From assembly GCA_958298945.1 (NCBI GenBank), contig OY282610.1:51219667-51283666 (forward strand): a stretch of DNA of 64,000 nt, read 5' to 3'. Shown here piece by piece: positions 1 to 10,388 of this stretch (positions within the stretch are counted from its first letter, which is position 1; each line of letters starts with the position of its first letter). The notes under the pieces were generated by a model. That model worked only from the letters and a program-made list of their open reading frames with translations. It was not told where the DNA came from and did no database searches. The position numbers and the translations under genes are program-made. The stretch is from Atherix ibis (Eukaryota; Arthropoda; Insecta; Diptera; Athericidae).

Positions 1-1212
1 ATAATTATTAGTTTCACATATGTATGCGCATTAACATCATTAAACAAATTTTCGAAAAAATTTCCTTTTTCATAGAAAAATAGAAATTTAAAAAAAAATT
101 TAATGATCTTTTGGCAAATTTTTCTGAAAACTCCCACCGAAATTTATCGTGACATGTCATTTTCCTTCCAATCATTATATTAAGAGTCATAGAAGGTTTG
201 CCTGAAAGTGTGCAATGACACCACAAAATAAATTCTAAAAAACCTTAATTTTTATACAAAAAAAACGAATTTTAATAAAGAAAACAATTAATTTTATGAA
301 TTTTTTCTCAAAATCACCAACAAAAATTTATCCAGAAAAGATATTCTCATTCCAATCGAGAAAATATGTACTGGAGAAGCTTTGCCTGAAAGTACGCAAT
401 GACACCATAAAAACAATTCTAAAAACCTTAATTTGTATAAAAAAAAAAACTAATTTTAAGAAAGAAAACTATAAATTTTATGAATTTTTTCTCAAAATCA
501 CCAACAAAAATTTATCCAGAAAGGATATTCTCATTCCAATCGAGAAAATATGTATTGGAGAAGCTTTACCTGAAAGTACGCAATGACACCATAAAAACAA
601 TTCTAAAAACCTTAATTTGTATACAAAAAAAAACGAATTTTAAGAAAGAAAACTATAAATTTTATGAATTTTTTCTCCAAATCACCAACAAAAATTTATC
701 CAGAAAGGATATTCTCATTCCAATCGAGAAAATATGTATTGGAAAAGCTTTGCCTGAAAGTACGCAATGACACCATAAAAACAATTCTAAAAACCTTAAT
801 TTGTATACAAAAAAAAACGAATTTTAGGAAAGAAAACTATAAATTTTATGAATTTTTTCTCAAAATCACCAACAAAAATTTATCCAGAAAGGATATTCTC
901 ATTCCAATCGAGAAAATATGCATTGGAGAAGCTTTGCCTAAAAGTACGCAATGACACCATAAAAACCGTTCTAAAAACCTTAATTTTTATACAAAAAAAA
1001 CGAATTTTAAGAAAGAAAACCATAAATTTTATGAATTTTTTCTCAAAATCACCAACAAAAATTTATCCAGAAATGATATTCTCATTCCAATCGAGAAAAT
1101 ATGCATTGGAGAAGCTTTGCCTGAAAGTACGCAATGACACCATAAAAACAATTCTAAAAACCTTAATTTTTATACAAAAAAATGAATTTTAAGAAAGAAA
1201 ACCATAAATTTT
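1..1212. repeat. HOR unit 0 (partial core, 5 C monomers)
   Basis: The window opens inside D4, at its AATAATTATT palindrome. The rest of D4 and D5 run to 295, followed by C monomers at 296, 480, 664, 848 and 1031. The core remnant is type I. The third base run at 676 reads TTTTTTCTCC, a private variant. Confidence 0.93.
296..479. repeat. Reference canonical (C) monomer, 184 bp
   Basis: Representative of about 160 copies. Landmarks in order are ATGAATTTTTTCTC, the ACCAACAAAAATTTATCCAG box, CATTCCAATCGAG, GAAGCTTTGCCTGAAAG, GCAATGACACCATAAAAAC, CCTTAATTTGTATAC, a run of 7-11 A and a purine-rich tail. Copies are 183-186 bp, mostly differing in A-run length. Subtypes: V-type (GTATTGG, TTTGTATAC), A-type (GCATTGG, CTAAAAG, CCGTTCTA) and terminal types (ATGATATTC or GGAAATTC, then TTTTTATAC). 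Since 184 is not a multiple of three, neighbouring copies lie in different frames. The length is close to a nucleosome plus linker, which is suggestive only. Confidence 0.95.
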
Positions 1213-3015
1213 ATGAATTTTTTCTCAAAACCACCAACAAAAATTTATCCAGAAAGAATTTTCTCAATCCAATGAGAATAATATGAATTGGAGAAGATTT
1301 GCCTGAAAGTGCTCAATCATACCCCAAACAAACATCTCCAAAAAACCACCATTTTCATAGAGAAAAACAAATTTTAAGAGAAAGTGGACTCAGTGTAATA
1401 ATTGTTGCCTCCTATTTTTTGAGAAAACTGGGTGCCTGGTGTAAAAATTGGATTTTCGTGAATATTGTCACAAATTTTCGAATTTTTGTGGTTTTTTGCA
1501 TATCTTTAGGTGGTCAATTTATTTTGCTTTCAGTAAATAAAAAATTTAATTTTAGGCAATTTTTTTTTAATAGTGCTCACAAAAATTTATTCTGAAAGGA
1601 TATTCCTTTTTCGATCAGGATAATATGGATCTAGAAGGCTATGTTAAAGTGTATGTAATGAAACCATGAAACAAATTGCCATTTTTATCCAAAAAAGCAA
1701 ACTTTATTTTTAAAAAAATACAGCGAACTTTAGGTATTTTTTTTTAAAACGCCTGGAAAAAATTTTCCTGTAAGGACTTTTTTAGTCCGATCAGGATAAT
1801 AAGAATAATTATTAGTTTCACATATGTATGCGCATTAACATCATTAAACAAATTTTCGAAAAAATTTCCTTTTTCATAGAAAAATAGAAATTTAAAAAAA
1901 ATTTAATGATCTTTTGGCAAATTTTTCTCAAAACTCCCACCGAAATTTATCGTGACATGTCATTTTCCTTCCAATCATTATATTAAGAGTCATAGAAGGT
2001 TTGCCTGAAAGTGTGCAATGCCACCACAAAATAAATTCTAAAAAACCTTAATTTTTATACAAAAAAAACGAATTTTAATAAAGAAAACAATTAATTTTAT
2101 GAATTTTTTTTCAAAATCACCAACAAAAATTTATCCAGAAAGGATATTCTCATTCCAATCGAGAAAATATGTATTGGAGAAGCTTTGCCTGAAAGTACGC
2201 AATCACACCATAAAAACAATTCTAAAAACCTTAATTTGTATACAAAAAAAAAAGAATTTTAAGAAAGAAAACTATAAATTTTATGAATTTTTTCTCAAAA
2301 TCACCAACAAAAATTTATCCAGAAAGGATATTCTCATTTCAATCGAGAAAATATGTATTGGAGAAGCTTTGCCTGAAAGTACGCAATGACACCATTAAAA
2401 CAATTCTAAAAACCTTAATTTGTATACAAAAAAAACCAATTTTAGGAAAGAAAACTATAAATTTTATGAATTTTTTCTCAAAATCACCAACAAAAATTTA
2501 TCCAGAAAGGATATTCTCATTCCAATCGAGAAAATATGCATTAGAGAAGCTTTGCCTAAAAGTACGCAATGACACCATAAAAACCGTTCTAAAAACCTTA
2601 ATTTTTATACAAAAAAAAACGAATTTTAATAAAGAAAACAATTAATTTTATGAATTTTTTCTCAAAATCACCAACAAAAATTTATCCAGAAAGAATATTC
2701 TCATTCCAATCGAGAAAATATGCATTGGAGAAGCTTTGCCTAAAAGTACGCAATGACACCATAAAAACCGTTCTAAAAACCTTAATTTTTATACAAAAAA
2801 AACGAATTTTAAGAAAGAAAACCATAAATTTTATGAATTTTTTCTCAAAATCACCAACAAAAATTTATCCAAAAATGATATTCTCATTCCAATCGAGAAA
2901 GTATGCATTGGAGAAGCTTTGCCTGAAAGTACGCAATGACACCATAAAAACAATTCTAAAAACCTTAATTTTTATACAAACAAAATGAATTTTAAGAAAG
3001 AAAACCATAAATTTT
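1213..3015. repeat. HOR unit 1 (core + 5 C monomers, 1,803 bp)
   Basis: Type I core. D1 has private changes (TTCTCAATCC near 1262, GTGCTCAATC near 1310) and D5 reads CAATGCCACC near 2017. C monomers start at 2099, 2283, 2466, 2650 and 2833. The order is V, V, A, A, then terminal ATGATATTC type. Confidence 0.93.
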
Positions 3016-3187
3016 ATGAATTTTTTCTCAAAACCACCAACAAAAATTTATCCAGAAAGAATTTTCTCATTCCAATGAGAATAATATGAATTGGAGAAGC
3101 TTTGCCTGAAAGTGCACAATCATACCCCAAACAAACATCTCCAAAAAACCACCATTTTCATAGAGAAAAACAAATTTTAAGAGAAAG
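3016..3187. repeat. Core segment D1 (first diverged monomer)
   Basis: D1 begins like a C monomer but reads CAAAACCACC instead of CAAAATCACC, AGAATTTTCTC instead of GGATATTCTC, and AATGAGAATAATATGAAT. Its second half diverges (CACAATCATACCCC, then ACATCTCC, then ACCACCATTTTCATAG) but ends AAATTTTAAGAGAAAG, matching the C tail. A TTG at 3102 opens a 98-codon frame repeated in most units. It is repeat-borne and not a credible gene. Confidence 0.85.
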
Positions 3188-3357
3188 TGGACTCAGTGTA
3201 ATAATTGTTGCCTCCTATTTTTTGAGAAAACTGGGTGCCTGGTGTAAAAATTGGATTTTCGTGAATATTGTCACAAATTTTCGAATTTTTGTGGTTTTTT
3301 GCATATCTTTAGGTGGTCAATTTATTTTGCTTTCAGTAAATAAAAAATTTAATTTTA
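3188..3357. repeat. Core segment D2 (most diverged, about 170 bp)
   Basis: This stretch has little similarity to the C monomer. The start (CTATTTTTTGAGAAAACTGG, then GTAAAAATTGG) can be laid weakly on the C start, and the end (AAAAAATTTAATTTTAGG) on the C tail, so it may be a very old monomer or an unrelated insert. It is shared by all cores with few changes. The main variable base is in TTTTTGTGG, TTTTTGTAG or TTTTTGTCG. It contains an imperfect 22-nt inverted repeat centred on TTCGAA. Confidence 0.75.
3272..3293. other. Imperfect 22-nt dyad in D2
   Basis: CACAAA and TTTGTG arms surround a TTCGAA centre. Nine of eleven positions pair by my alignment. It is present in every core with an intact D2. 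It is broken in the cores at about 37,440 and 38,877, where TTTTCG became TTGTCG. A protein-binding role is possible but unproven. Confidence 0.55.
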
Positions 3358-3533
3358 GGCAATTTTTTTTTAATAGTGCTCACAAAAATTTATTCTGAAA
3401 GGATATTCCTTTTTCGATCAGGATAATATGGATCTAGAAGGCTATGTTAAAGTGTATGTAATGAAACCATGAAACAAATTGCCATTTTTATCCAAAAAAG
3501 CAAACTTTATTTTTAAAAAAATACAGCGAACTT
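3358..3533. repeat. Core segment D3 (diverged monomer, 176 bp)
   Basis: D3 aligns with the C monomer through CACAAAAATTTATTCTGAAAGG, then CGATCAGGATAATATGG, CTATGTTAAAGTGTATG, TGAAACCATGAAAC and ATTTTTATCCAAAAAAGC. It carries one TCTAGA site (3433-3438 here) per unit. A T-run near its start is 8-9 bases long. The shorter form at 15.6, 21.9, 26.6, 54.5 and 60.6 kb shifts the frame crossing it. The type I/II marker ATTGCCATT or ATTGTCATT lies here. Confidence 0.85.
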
Positions 3534-3576
3534 TAGGTATTTTTTTTTAAAACGCCTGGAAAAAATTTTCCTGTAA

Positions 3577-3591
3577 GGACTTTTTTAGTCC
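3577..3591. other. Short hairpin GGACT-T5-AGTCC in D4
   Basis: Five base pairs flank a five-T loop. It is present in nearly all cores. In the core at 12,195 the stem is spoiled by GGAC becoming GGAA near 12,757. Confidence 0.6.
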
Positions 3592-3606
3592 GATCAGGAT
3601 AATAAG

Positions 3607-3665
3607 AATAATTATTAGTTTCACATATGTATGCGCATTAACATCATTAAACAAATTTTCGAAAA
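3607..3665. other. Cluster of four perfect palindromes in D4
   Basis: AATAATTATT, ACATATGT, ATGCGCAT and TTTTCGAAAA lie within 59 bp. The cluster recurs once per unit. Losses are rare: a TATG duplication near 25,815, ACACATGT near 28,320, TTTTAGAAAA at about 37,815 and 39,252, and TTTTTGAAAA near 46,661. Confidence 0.75.
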
Positions 3666-3719
3666 AATTTTCTTTTTCATAGAAAAATAGAAATTTAAAA
3701 AAAAATTTAATTATCTTTT

Positions 3720-3902
3720 GGCAAATTTTTCTCAAAACTCCCACCGAAATTTATCGTGACATGTCATTTTCCTTCCAATCATTATATTAAGAGTCATAGA
3801 AGGTTTGCCTGAAAGTGTGCAATGACACCACAAAATAAATTCTAAAAAACCTTAATTTTTATACAAAAAAAACGAATTTTAATAAAGAAAACAATTAATT
3901 TT
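3720..3902. repeat. Core segment D5 (diverged monomer, 183 bp)
   Basis: D5 is related to C through CTCAAAACTCCCACCGAAATTTATC, GCCTGAAAGTGTGCAATGACACCAC and CCTTAATTTTTATAC, and ends AATAAAGAAAACAATTAATTTT. It carries the 10-nt palindrome TGACATGTCA (3757-3766). Type I cores read TATATTAAG and GAAGGTTTG. Type II cores read TATACTAAG and GAAGATTTG. Confidence 0.87.
3757..3766. other. Palindrome TGACATGTCA in D5
   Basis: A perfect 10-nt palindrome conserved in all complete cores I checked. It is lost only where the 83-bp deletion near 29,665 removes it. It lies about 90 bp beyond the D4 cluster. Confidence 0.7.
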
Positions 3903-4269
3903 ATGAATTTTTTCTCAAAATCACCAACAAAAATTTATCCAGAAAGGATATTCTCATTCCAATCGAGAAAATATGTATTGGAGAAGCTTTGCCTGAAAGT
4001 ACGCAATGACACCATAAAAACAATTCTAAAAACCTTAATTTGTATACAAAAAAAAACGAATTTTAAGAAAGAAAACCATAAATTTTATGAATTTTTTCTC
4101 AAAATCACCAACAAAAATTTATCCAGAAATGATATTCTCATTCCAATCGAGAAAATATGCATTGGAGAAGCTTTGCCTGAAAGTACGCAATGACACCATA
4201 AAAACAATTCTAAAAACCTTAATTTTTATACAAAAAAAATGAATTTTAAGAAAGAAAACCATAAATTTT

Positions 4270-6075
4270 ATGAATTTTTTCTCAAAACCACCAACAAAAA
4301 TTTATCCAGAAAGAATTTTCTCATTCCAATGAGAATAATATGAATTGGAGAAGCTTTGCCTGAAAGTGCACAATCATACCCCAAACAAACATCTCCAAAA
4401 AACCACCATTTTCATAGAGAAAAACCAATTTTAAGAGAAAGTGGACTCAGTGTAATAATTGTTGCCTCCTATTTTTTGAGAAAACTGGGTGCCTGGTGTA
4501 AAAATTGGATTTTCGTGAATATTGTCACAAATTTTCGAATTTTTGTGGTTTTTTGCATATCTTTAGGTGGTCAATTTATTTTGCTTTCAGTAAATAAAAA
4601 ATTTAATTTTAGGCAATTTTTTTTTAATAGTGCTCACAAAAATTTTTTCTGAAAGGATATTCCTTTTTCGATCAGGATAATATGGATCTAGAAGGCTATG
4701 TTAAAGTGTATGTAATGAAACCATGAAACAAATTGCCATTTTTATCCAAAATAGCAAACTTTATTTTTAAAAAAATACAGCGAACTTTAGGTATTTTTTT
4801 TTAAAACGCCTGGAAAAAATTTTCCTGTAAGGACTTTTTTAGTCCGATCAGGATAATAAGAATAATTATTAGTTTCACATATGTATGCGCATTAACATCA
4901 TTAAACAAATTTTCGAAAAAAATTCCTTTTTCATAGAAAAATATAAATTTAAAAAAAAATTTAATGATCTTTTGGCAAATTTTTCTCAAAACTCCCACCG
5001 AAATTTATCGTGACATGTCATTTTCCTTCCAATCATTATATTAAGAGTCATAGAAGGTTTGCCCGAAAGTGTGCAATGACACCACAAAATAAATTCTAAA
5101 AAACCTTAATTTTTATACAAAAAAAAACGAATTTTAATAAAGAAAACAATTAATTTTATGAATTTTTTCTCAAAATCACCAACAAAAATTTATCCAGAAA
5201 GGATATTCTCATTCCAATCGAGAAAATATGTATTGGAGAAGCTTTGCCTGAAAGTACGCAATGACACCATAAAAACAATTCTAAAAACCTTAATTTGTAT
5301 ACAAAAAAAAACGAATTTTAAGAAAGAAAACTATAAAATTTATGAATTTTTTCTCAAAATCACCAACAAAAATTTATCCAGAAAGGATATTCTCATTCCA
5401 ATCGAGAAAATATGTATTGGAGAAGCATTGCCTGAAAGTACGCAATGACACCATAAAAACAATTCTAAAAACCTTAATTTGTATACAAAAAAAAACGAAT
5501 TTTAAGAAAGAAAACTATAAATTTTATGAATTTTTTCTCAAAATCACCAACAAAAATTTATCCAGAAAGGATATTCTCATTCCAATCGAGAAAATATGTA
5601 TAAGAGAAGCTTTGCCTGAAAGTACGCAATGACACCATAAAAACAATTCTAAAAACCTTAATTTGTATACAAAAAAAAACGAATTTTAGGAAAGAAAACT
5701 ATAAATTTTATGAATTTTGCTCAAAATCACCAACAAAAATTTATCCAGAAAGGATATTCTCATTCCAATCGCAAAAATATGCATTGGAGAAGCTTTGCCT
5801 AAAAGTACGCAATGACACCATAAAAACCGTTCTAAAAACCTTAATTTTTATACAAAAAAAAACGAATTTTAAGAAAGAAAACCATAAATTTTATGAATTT
5901 TTTCTCAAAATCACCAACAAAAATTTATCCAGAAATGATATTCTCATTCCAATCGAGAAAATATGCATTGGAGAAGCTTTGCCTGAAAGTACGCAATGAC
6001 ACCATAAAAACAATTCTAAAAACCTTAATTTTTATACAAAAAAAATGAATTTTAAGAAAGAAAACCATAAATTTT
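4270..6075. repeat. HOR unit 3 (core + 5 C monomers, 1,806 bp)
   Basis: Type I core with rare variants shared only with unit 5: AAACCAATTTT in D1, AAAATTTTTTCTG in D3 and GCCCGAAAG in D5. C monomers start at 5158, 5342, 5526, 5710 and 5893. The fourth has a shortened start (ATGAATTTTGCTC) and CGCAAAAATATGC. Confidence 0.94.
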
Positions 6076-7329
6076 ATGAATTTTTTCTCAAAACCACCAA
6101 CAAAAATTTATCCAGAAAGAATTTTTTCATTCCAATGAGAATTATATGAATTGGAGAAGCTTTGCCTGAAAGTGCACAATCATACCCCAAACAAACATCT
6201 CCAAAAAACCACCATTTTCATAGAGAAAAACAAATTTTAAGAGAAAGTGGACTCAGTGTAATAAGTGTTGCCTCCTATTTTTTGAGAAAACTGGGTGCCT
6301 GGTGTAAAAATTGGATTTTCGTGAATATTGTCACAAATTTTCGAATTTTTGTGGTTTTTTGCATATCTTTAGGTGGTCAATTTATTTTGCTTTCAGTAAA
6401 TAAAAAATTTAATTTTAGGCAATTTTTTTTTAATAGTGCTTACAAAAATTTATTCTGAAAGGATATTCCTTTTTCGATCAGGATAATATGGATCTAGAAG
6501 GCTATGTTAAAGTGTATGTAATGAAACCATGAAACAAATTGCCATTTTTATCCAAAAAAGCAAACTTTATTTTTAAAAAAATACAGCGAACTTTAGGTAT
6601 TTTTTTTTAAAACGCCTGGAAAAAATTTTCCTGTAAGGACTTTTTTAGTCCGATCAGGATAATAAGAATAATTATTAGTTTCACATATGTATGCGCATTA
6701 ACATCATTAAACAAATTTTCGAAAAAATTTTCTTTTTCATAGAAAAATAGAAATTTAAAAAAAAAATTAATGATCTTTTGGCAAATTTTTCTCAAAACTC
6801 CCACCGAAATTTATCGTGACATGTCATTTTCCTTCCAATCATTATATTAAGAGTCATAGAAGGTTTGCCTGAAAGTGTGCAATGACACCACAAAATAAAT
6901 TCTAAAAAACCTTAATTTTTATACAAAAAAAACGAATTTTAATAAAGAAAACAATTAATTTTATGAATTTTTTCTCAAAATCACCAACAAAAATTTATCC
7001 AGAAAGGATATTCTCATTCCAATCGAGAAAATATGTATTGGAGAAGCTTTGCCTGAAAGTACGCAATGACACCATAAAAACAATTCTAAAAACCTTAATT
7101 TGTATACAAAAAAAAACGAATTTTAAGAAAGAAAACCATAAATTTTATGAATTTTTTCTCAAAATCACCAACAAAAATTTATCCAGAAATGATATTCTCA
7201 TTCCAATCGAGAAAATATGCATTGGAGAAGCTTTGCCTGAAAGTACGCAATGACACCATAAAAACAATTCTAAAAACCTTAATTTTTATACAAAAAAAAT
7301 GAATTTTAAGAAAGAAAACCATAAATTTT
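6076..7329. repeat. HOR unit 4 (core + 2 C monomers, 1,254 bp)
   Basis: Type I core. D1 reads GAATTTTTTCATTCC and GAATTATATG, D2 has AAGTGTTGCC and D3 has GTGCTTACAA. These are shared with unit 6 but not unit 2, while the D4 variant is shared with unit 2. The unit therefore spans the joint of the large duplication. Confidence 0.93.
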
Positions 7330-9134
7330 ATGAATTTTTTCTCAAAACCACCAACAAAAATTTATCCAGAAAGAATTTTCTCATTCCAATGAGAATAATA
7401 TGAATTGGAGAAGCTTTGCCTGAAAGTGCACAATCATACCCCAAACAAACATCTCCAAAAAACCACCATTTTCATAGAGAAAAACCAATTTTAAGAGAAA
7501 GTGGACTCAGTGTAATAATTGTTGCCTCCTATTTTTTGAGAAAACTGGGTGCCTGGTGTAAAAATTGGATTTTCGTGAATATTGTCACAAATTTTCGAAT
7601 TTTTGTGGTTTTTTGCATATCTTTAGGTGGTCAATTTATTTTGCTTTCAGTAAATAAAAAATTTAATTTTAGGCAATTTTTTTTTAATAGTGCTCACAAA
7701 AATTTTTTCTGAAAGGATATTCCTTTTTCGATCAGGATAATATGGATCTAGAAGGCTATGTTAAAGTGTATGTAATGAAACCATGAAACAAATTGCCATT
7801 TTTATCCAAAAAAGCAAACTTTATTTTTAAAAAAATACAGCGAACTTTAGGTATTTTTTTTTAAAACGCCTGGAAAAAATTTTCCTGTAAGGACTTTTTT
7901 AGTCCGATCAGGATAATAAGAATAATTATTAGTTTCACATATGTATGCGCATTAACATCATTAAACAAATTTTCGAAAAAAATTCCTTTTTCATAGAAAA
8001 ATATAAATTTAAAAAAAAATTTAATGATCTTTTGGCAAATTTTTCTCAAAACTCCCACCGAAATTTATCGTGACATGTCATTTTCCTTCCAATCATTATA
8101 TTAAGAGTCATAGAAGGTTTGCCCGAAAGTGTGCAATGACACCACAAAATAAATTCTAAAAAACCTTAATTTTTATACAAAAAAAACGAATTTTAATAAA
8201 GAAAACAATTAATTTTATGAATTTTTTCTCAAAATCACCAACAAAAATTTATCCAGAAAGGATATTCTCATTCCAATCGAGAAAATATGTATTGGAGAAG
8301 CTTTGCCTGAAAGTACGCAATGACACCATAAAAACAATTCTAAAAACCTTAATTTGTATACAAAAAAAAACGAATTTTAAGAAAGAAAACTATAAAATTT
8401 ATGAATTTTTTCTCAAAATCACCAACAAAAATTTATCCAGAAAGGATATTCTCATTCCAATCGAGAAAATATGTATTGGAGAAGCATTGCCTGAAAGTAC
8501 GCAATGACACCATAAAAACAATTCTAAAAACCTTAATTTGTATACAAAAAAAAACGAATTTTAAGAAAGAAAACTATAAATTTTATGAATTTTTTCTCAA
8601 AATCACCAACAAAAATTTATCCAGAAAGGATATTCTCATTCCAATCGAGAAAATATGTATAAGAGAAGCTTTGCCTGAAAGTACGCAATGACACCATAAA
8701 AACAATTCTAAAAACCTTAATTTGTATACAAAAAAAAACGAATTTTAGGAAAGAAAACTATAAATTTTATGAATTTTGCTCAAAATCACCAACAAAAATT
8801 TATCCAGAAAGGATATTCTCATTCCAATCGCAAAAATATGCATTGGAGAAGCTTTGCCTAAAAGTACGCAATGACACCATAAAAACCGTTCTAAAAACCT
8901 TAATTTTTATACAAAAAAAAACGAATTTTAAGAAAGAAAACCATAAATTTTATGAATTTTTTCTCAAAATCACCAACAAAAATTTATCCAGAAATGATAT
9001 TCTCATTCCAATCGAGAAAATATGCATTGGAGAAGCTTTGCCTGAAAGTACGCAATGACACCATAAAAACAATTCTAAAAACCTTAATTTTTATACAAAA
9101 AAAATGAATTTTAAGAAAGAAAACCATAAATTTT
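7330..9134. repeat. HOR unit 5 (core + 5 C monomers, 1,805 bp)
   Basis: Near-copy of unit 3 with all its private variants. Small differences remain, such as a shorter A-run in D5 near 8178 and AAAAAAGC instead of AAAATAGC near 7810. C monomers start at 8217, 8401, 8585, 8769 and 8952. Confidence 0.94.
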
Positions 9135-10388
9135 ATGAATTTTTTCTCAAAACCACCAACAAAAATTTATCCAGAAAGAATTTTTTCATTCCAATGAGAA
9201 TTATATGAATTGGAGAAGCTTTGCCTGAAAGTGCACAATCATACCCCAAACAAACATCTCCAAAAAACCACCATTTTCATAGAGAAAAACAAATTTTAAG
9301 AGAAAGTGGACTCAGTGTAATAAGTGTTGCCTCCTATTTTTTGAGAAAACTGGGTGCCTGGTGTAAAAATTGGATTTTCGTGAATATTGTCACAAATTTT
9401 CGAATTTTTGTGGTTTTTTGCATATCTTTAGGTGGTCAATTTATTTTTCTTTCAGTAAATAAAAAATTTAATTTTAGGCAATTTTTTTTTAATAGTGCTT
9501 ACAAAAATTTATTCTGAAAGGATATTCCTTTTTCGATCAGGATAATATGGATCTAGAAGGCTATGTTAAAGTGTATGTAATGAAACCATGAAACAAATTG
9601 CCATTTTTATCCAAAAAAGCAAACTTTATTTTTAAAAAAATACAGCGAACTTTAGGTATTTTTTTTTAAAACGCCTGGAAAAAATTTTCCTGTAAGGACT
9701 TTTTTAGTCCGATCAGGATAATAAGAATAATTATTAGTTTCACATATGTATGCGCATTAACATCATTAAACAAATTTTCGAAAAAATTTCCTTTTTCATA
9801 GAAAAATAGAAATTTAAAAAAAAATTTAATGATCTTTTGGCAAATTTTTCTCAAAACTCCCACCGAAATTTATCGTGACATGTCATTTTCCTTCCGATCA
9901 TTATATTAAGAGTCATAGAAGGTTTGCCTGAAAGTGTGCAATGACACCACAAAATAAATTCTAAAAAACCTTAATTTTTATACAAAAAAAACGAATTTTA
10001 ATAAAGAAAACAATTAATTTTATGAATTTTTTCTCAAAATCACCAACAAAAATTTATCCAGAAAGGATATTCTCATTCCAATCGAGAAAATATGTATTGG
10101 AGAAGCATTGCCTGAAAGTACGCAATGACACCATAAAAACAATTCTAAAAACCTTAATTTGTATACAAAAAAAAACGAATTTTAAGAAAGAAAACTATAA
10201 ATTTTATGAATTTTTTCTCAAAATCACCAACAAAAATTTATCCAGAAATGATATTCTCATTCCAATCGAGAAAATATGCATTGGAGAAGCTTTGCCTGAA
10301 AGTACGCAATGACACCATAAAAACAATTCTAAAAACCTTAATTTTTATACAAAAAAAATGAATTTTAAGAAAGAAAACCATAAATTTT
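9135..10388. repeat. HOR unit 6 (core + 2 C monomers, 1,254 bp)
   Basis: Type I core. D1-D3 match unit 4, plus a private TTTTTCTTTCAG near 9445. D4 returns to the common AAATTTCC form, so the right edge of the duplication lies between. C monomers start at 10022 and 10206. Confidence 0.93.

Larger units (their letters stand above)
3534..3719. repeat. Core segment D4 (diverged monomer rich in palindromes)
   Basis: D4 aligns with the C monomer through GGAAAAAATTTTCCTGTAAGG and the A-run region but is otherwise strongly diverged. Within about 90 bp it holds a GGACT-T5-AGTCC hairpin (3577-3591) and the perfect palindromes AATAATTATT (3607-3616), ACATATGT (3623-3630), ATGCGCAT (3631-3638) and TTTTCGAAAA (3656-3665). 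C monomers lack this cluster. Confidence 0.85.
3016..3902. repeat. Reference core block D1-D5 (887 bp)
   Basis: This block occurs once per unit, 38 times in full. Aligning the AAAAATTT box of each segment gives five segments: D1 about 3016-3187, D2 3188-3357, D3 3358-3533, D4 3534-3719 and D5 3720-3902. D1, D3, D4 and D5 are clearly diverged relatives of the C monomer. D2 resembles it only at its ends. All cores keep the same order and nearly the same length (885-892 bp), except one with an 83-bp deletion. Confidence 0.92.
3016..4269. repeat. HOR unit 2 (core + 2 C monomers, 1,254 bp)
   Basis: Type I core, used here as reference. C monomers start at 3903 (V) and 4087 (terminal ATGATATTC type). 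D4 reads AAATTTTCTTTTTC, a variant shared only with unit 4. This marks the left copy of the 3.06-kb duplication. Confidence 0.94.
3450..9570. repeat. Tandem duplication of about 3,060 bp (two copies)
   Basis: Units 2-3 and units 4-5 match at many otherwise unique variants: GCCCGAAAG (about 5062 and 8122), ATGAATTTTGCTC (5710 and 8769), CGCAAAAATATGC (5770 and 8830) and TATAAGAGAAGC (5598 and 8658). The breakpoint lies in D3-D4 by the switch of shared markers, so edges are approximate. A few differences between copies argue against simple read duplication. Confidence 0.85.

Noticed and set aside
1299..1595. Recurrent 98-codon open frame starting TTG in D1 and crossing D2 (39 near-copies)
   Set aside because: It is copied because the repeat is copied. 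It uses a TTG start, crosses repeat segments, is truncated by chance changes in several units (near 26,450, 36,086, 55,988 and 63,624), and has no recognisable domain.
3188..3230. Possible Pol III box A (TGGACTCAGTG) with a box-B-like TTCGATCAGG in D3, suggesting a SINE or tRNA-derived origin
   Set aside because: Neither site fits its consensus well, the spacing is far too long, and no tRNA-like fold was found.
3547..3744. Minus-strand 65-codon frame in D4/D5 with an Ile/Leu-rich stretch that looks like a membrane segment
   Set aside because: It is the reverse strand of AATAATTATTAG-type sequence in the core, present in every unit. There is no independent support for translation.
5710..5893. 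C monomer with ATGATTTT- or ATGAATTTTGC-type starts as a separate repeat family
   Set aside because: They differ from other C monomers by one or two bases only. They are local variants, not a family.
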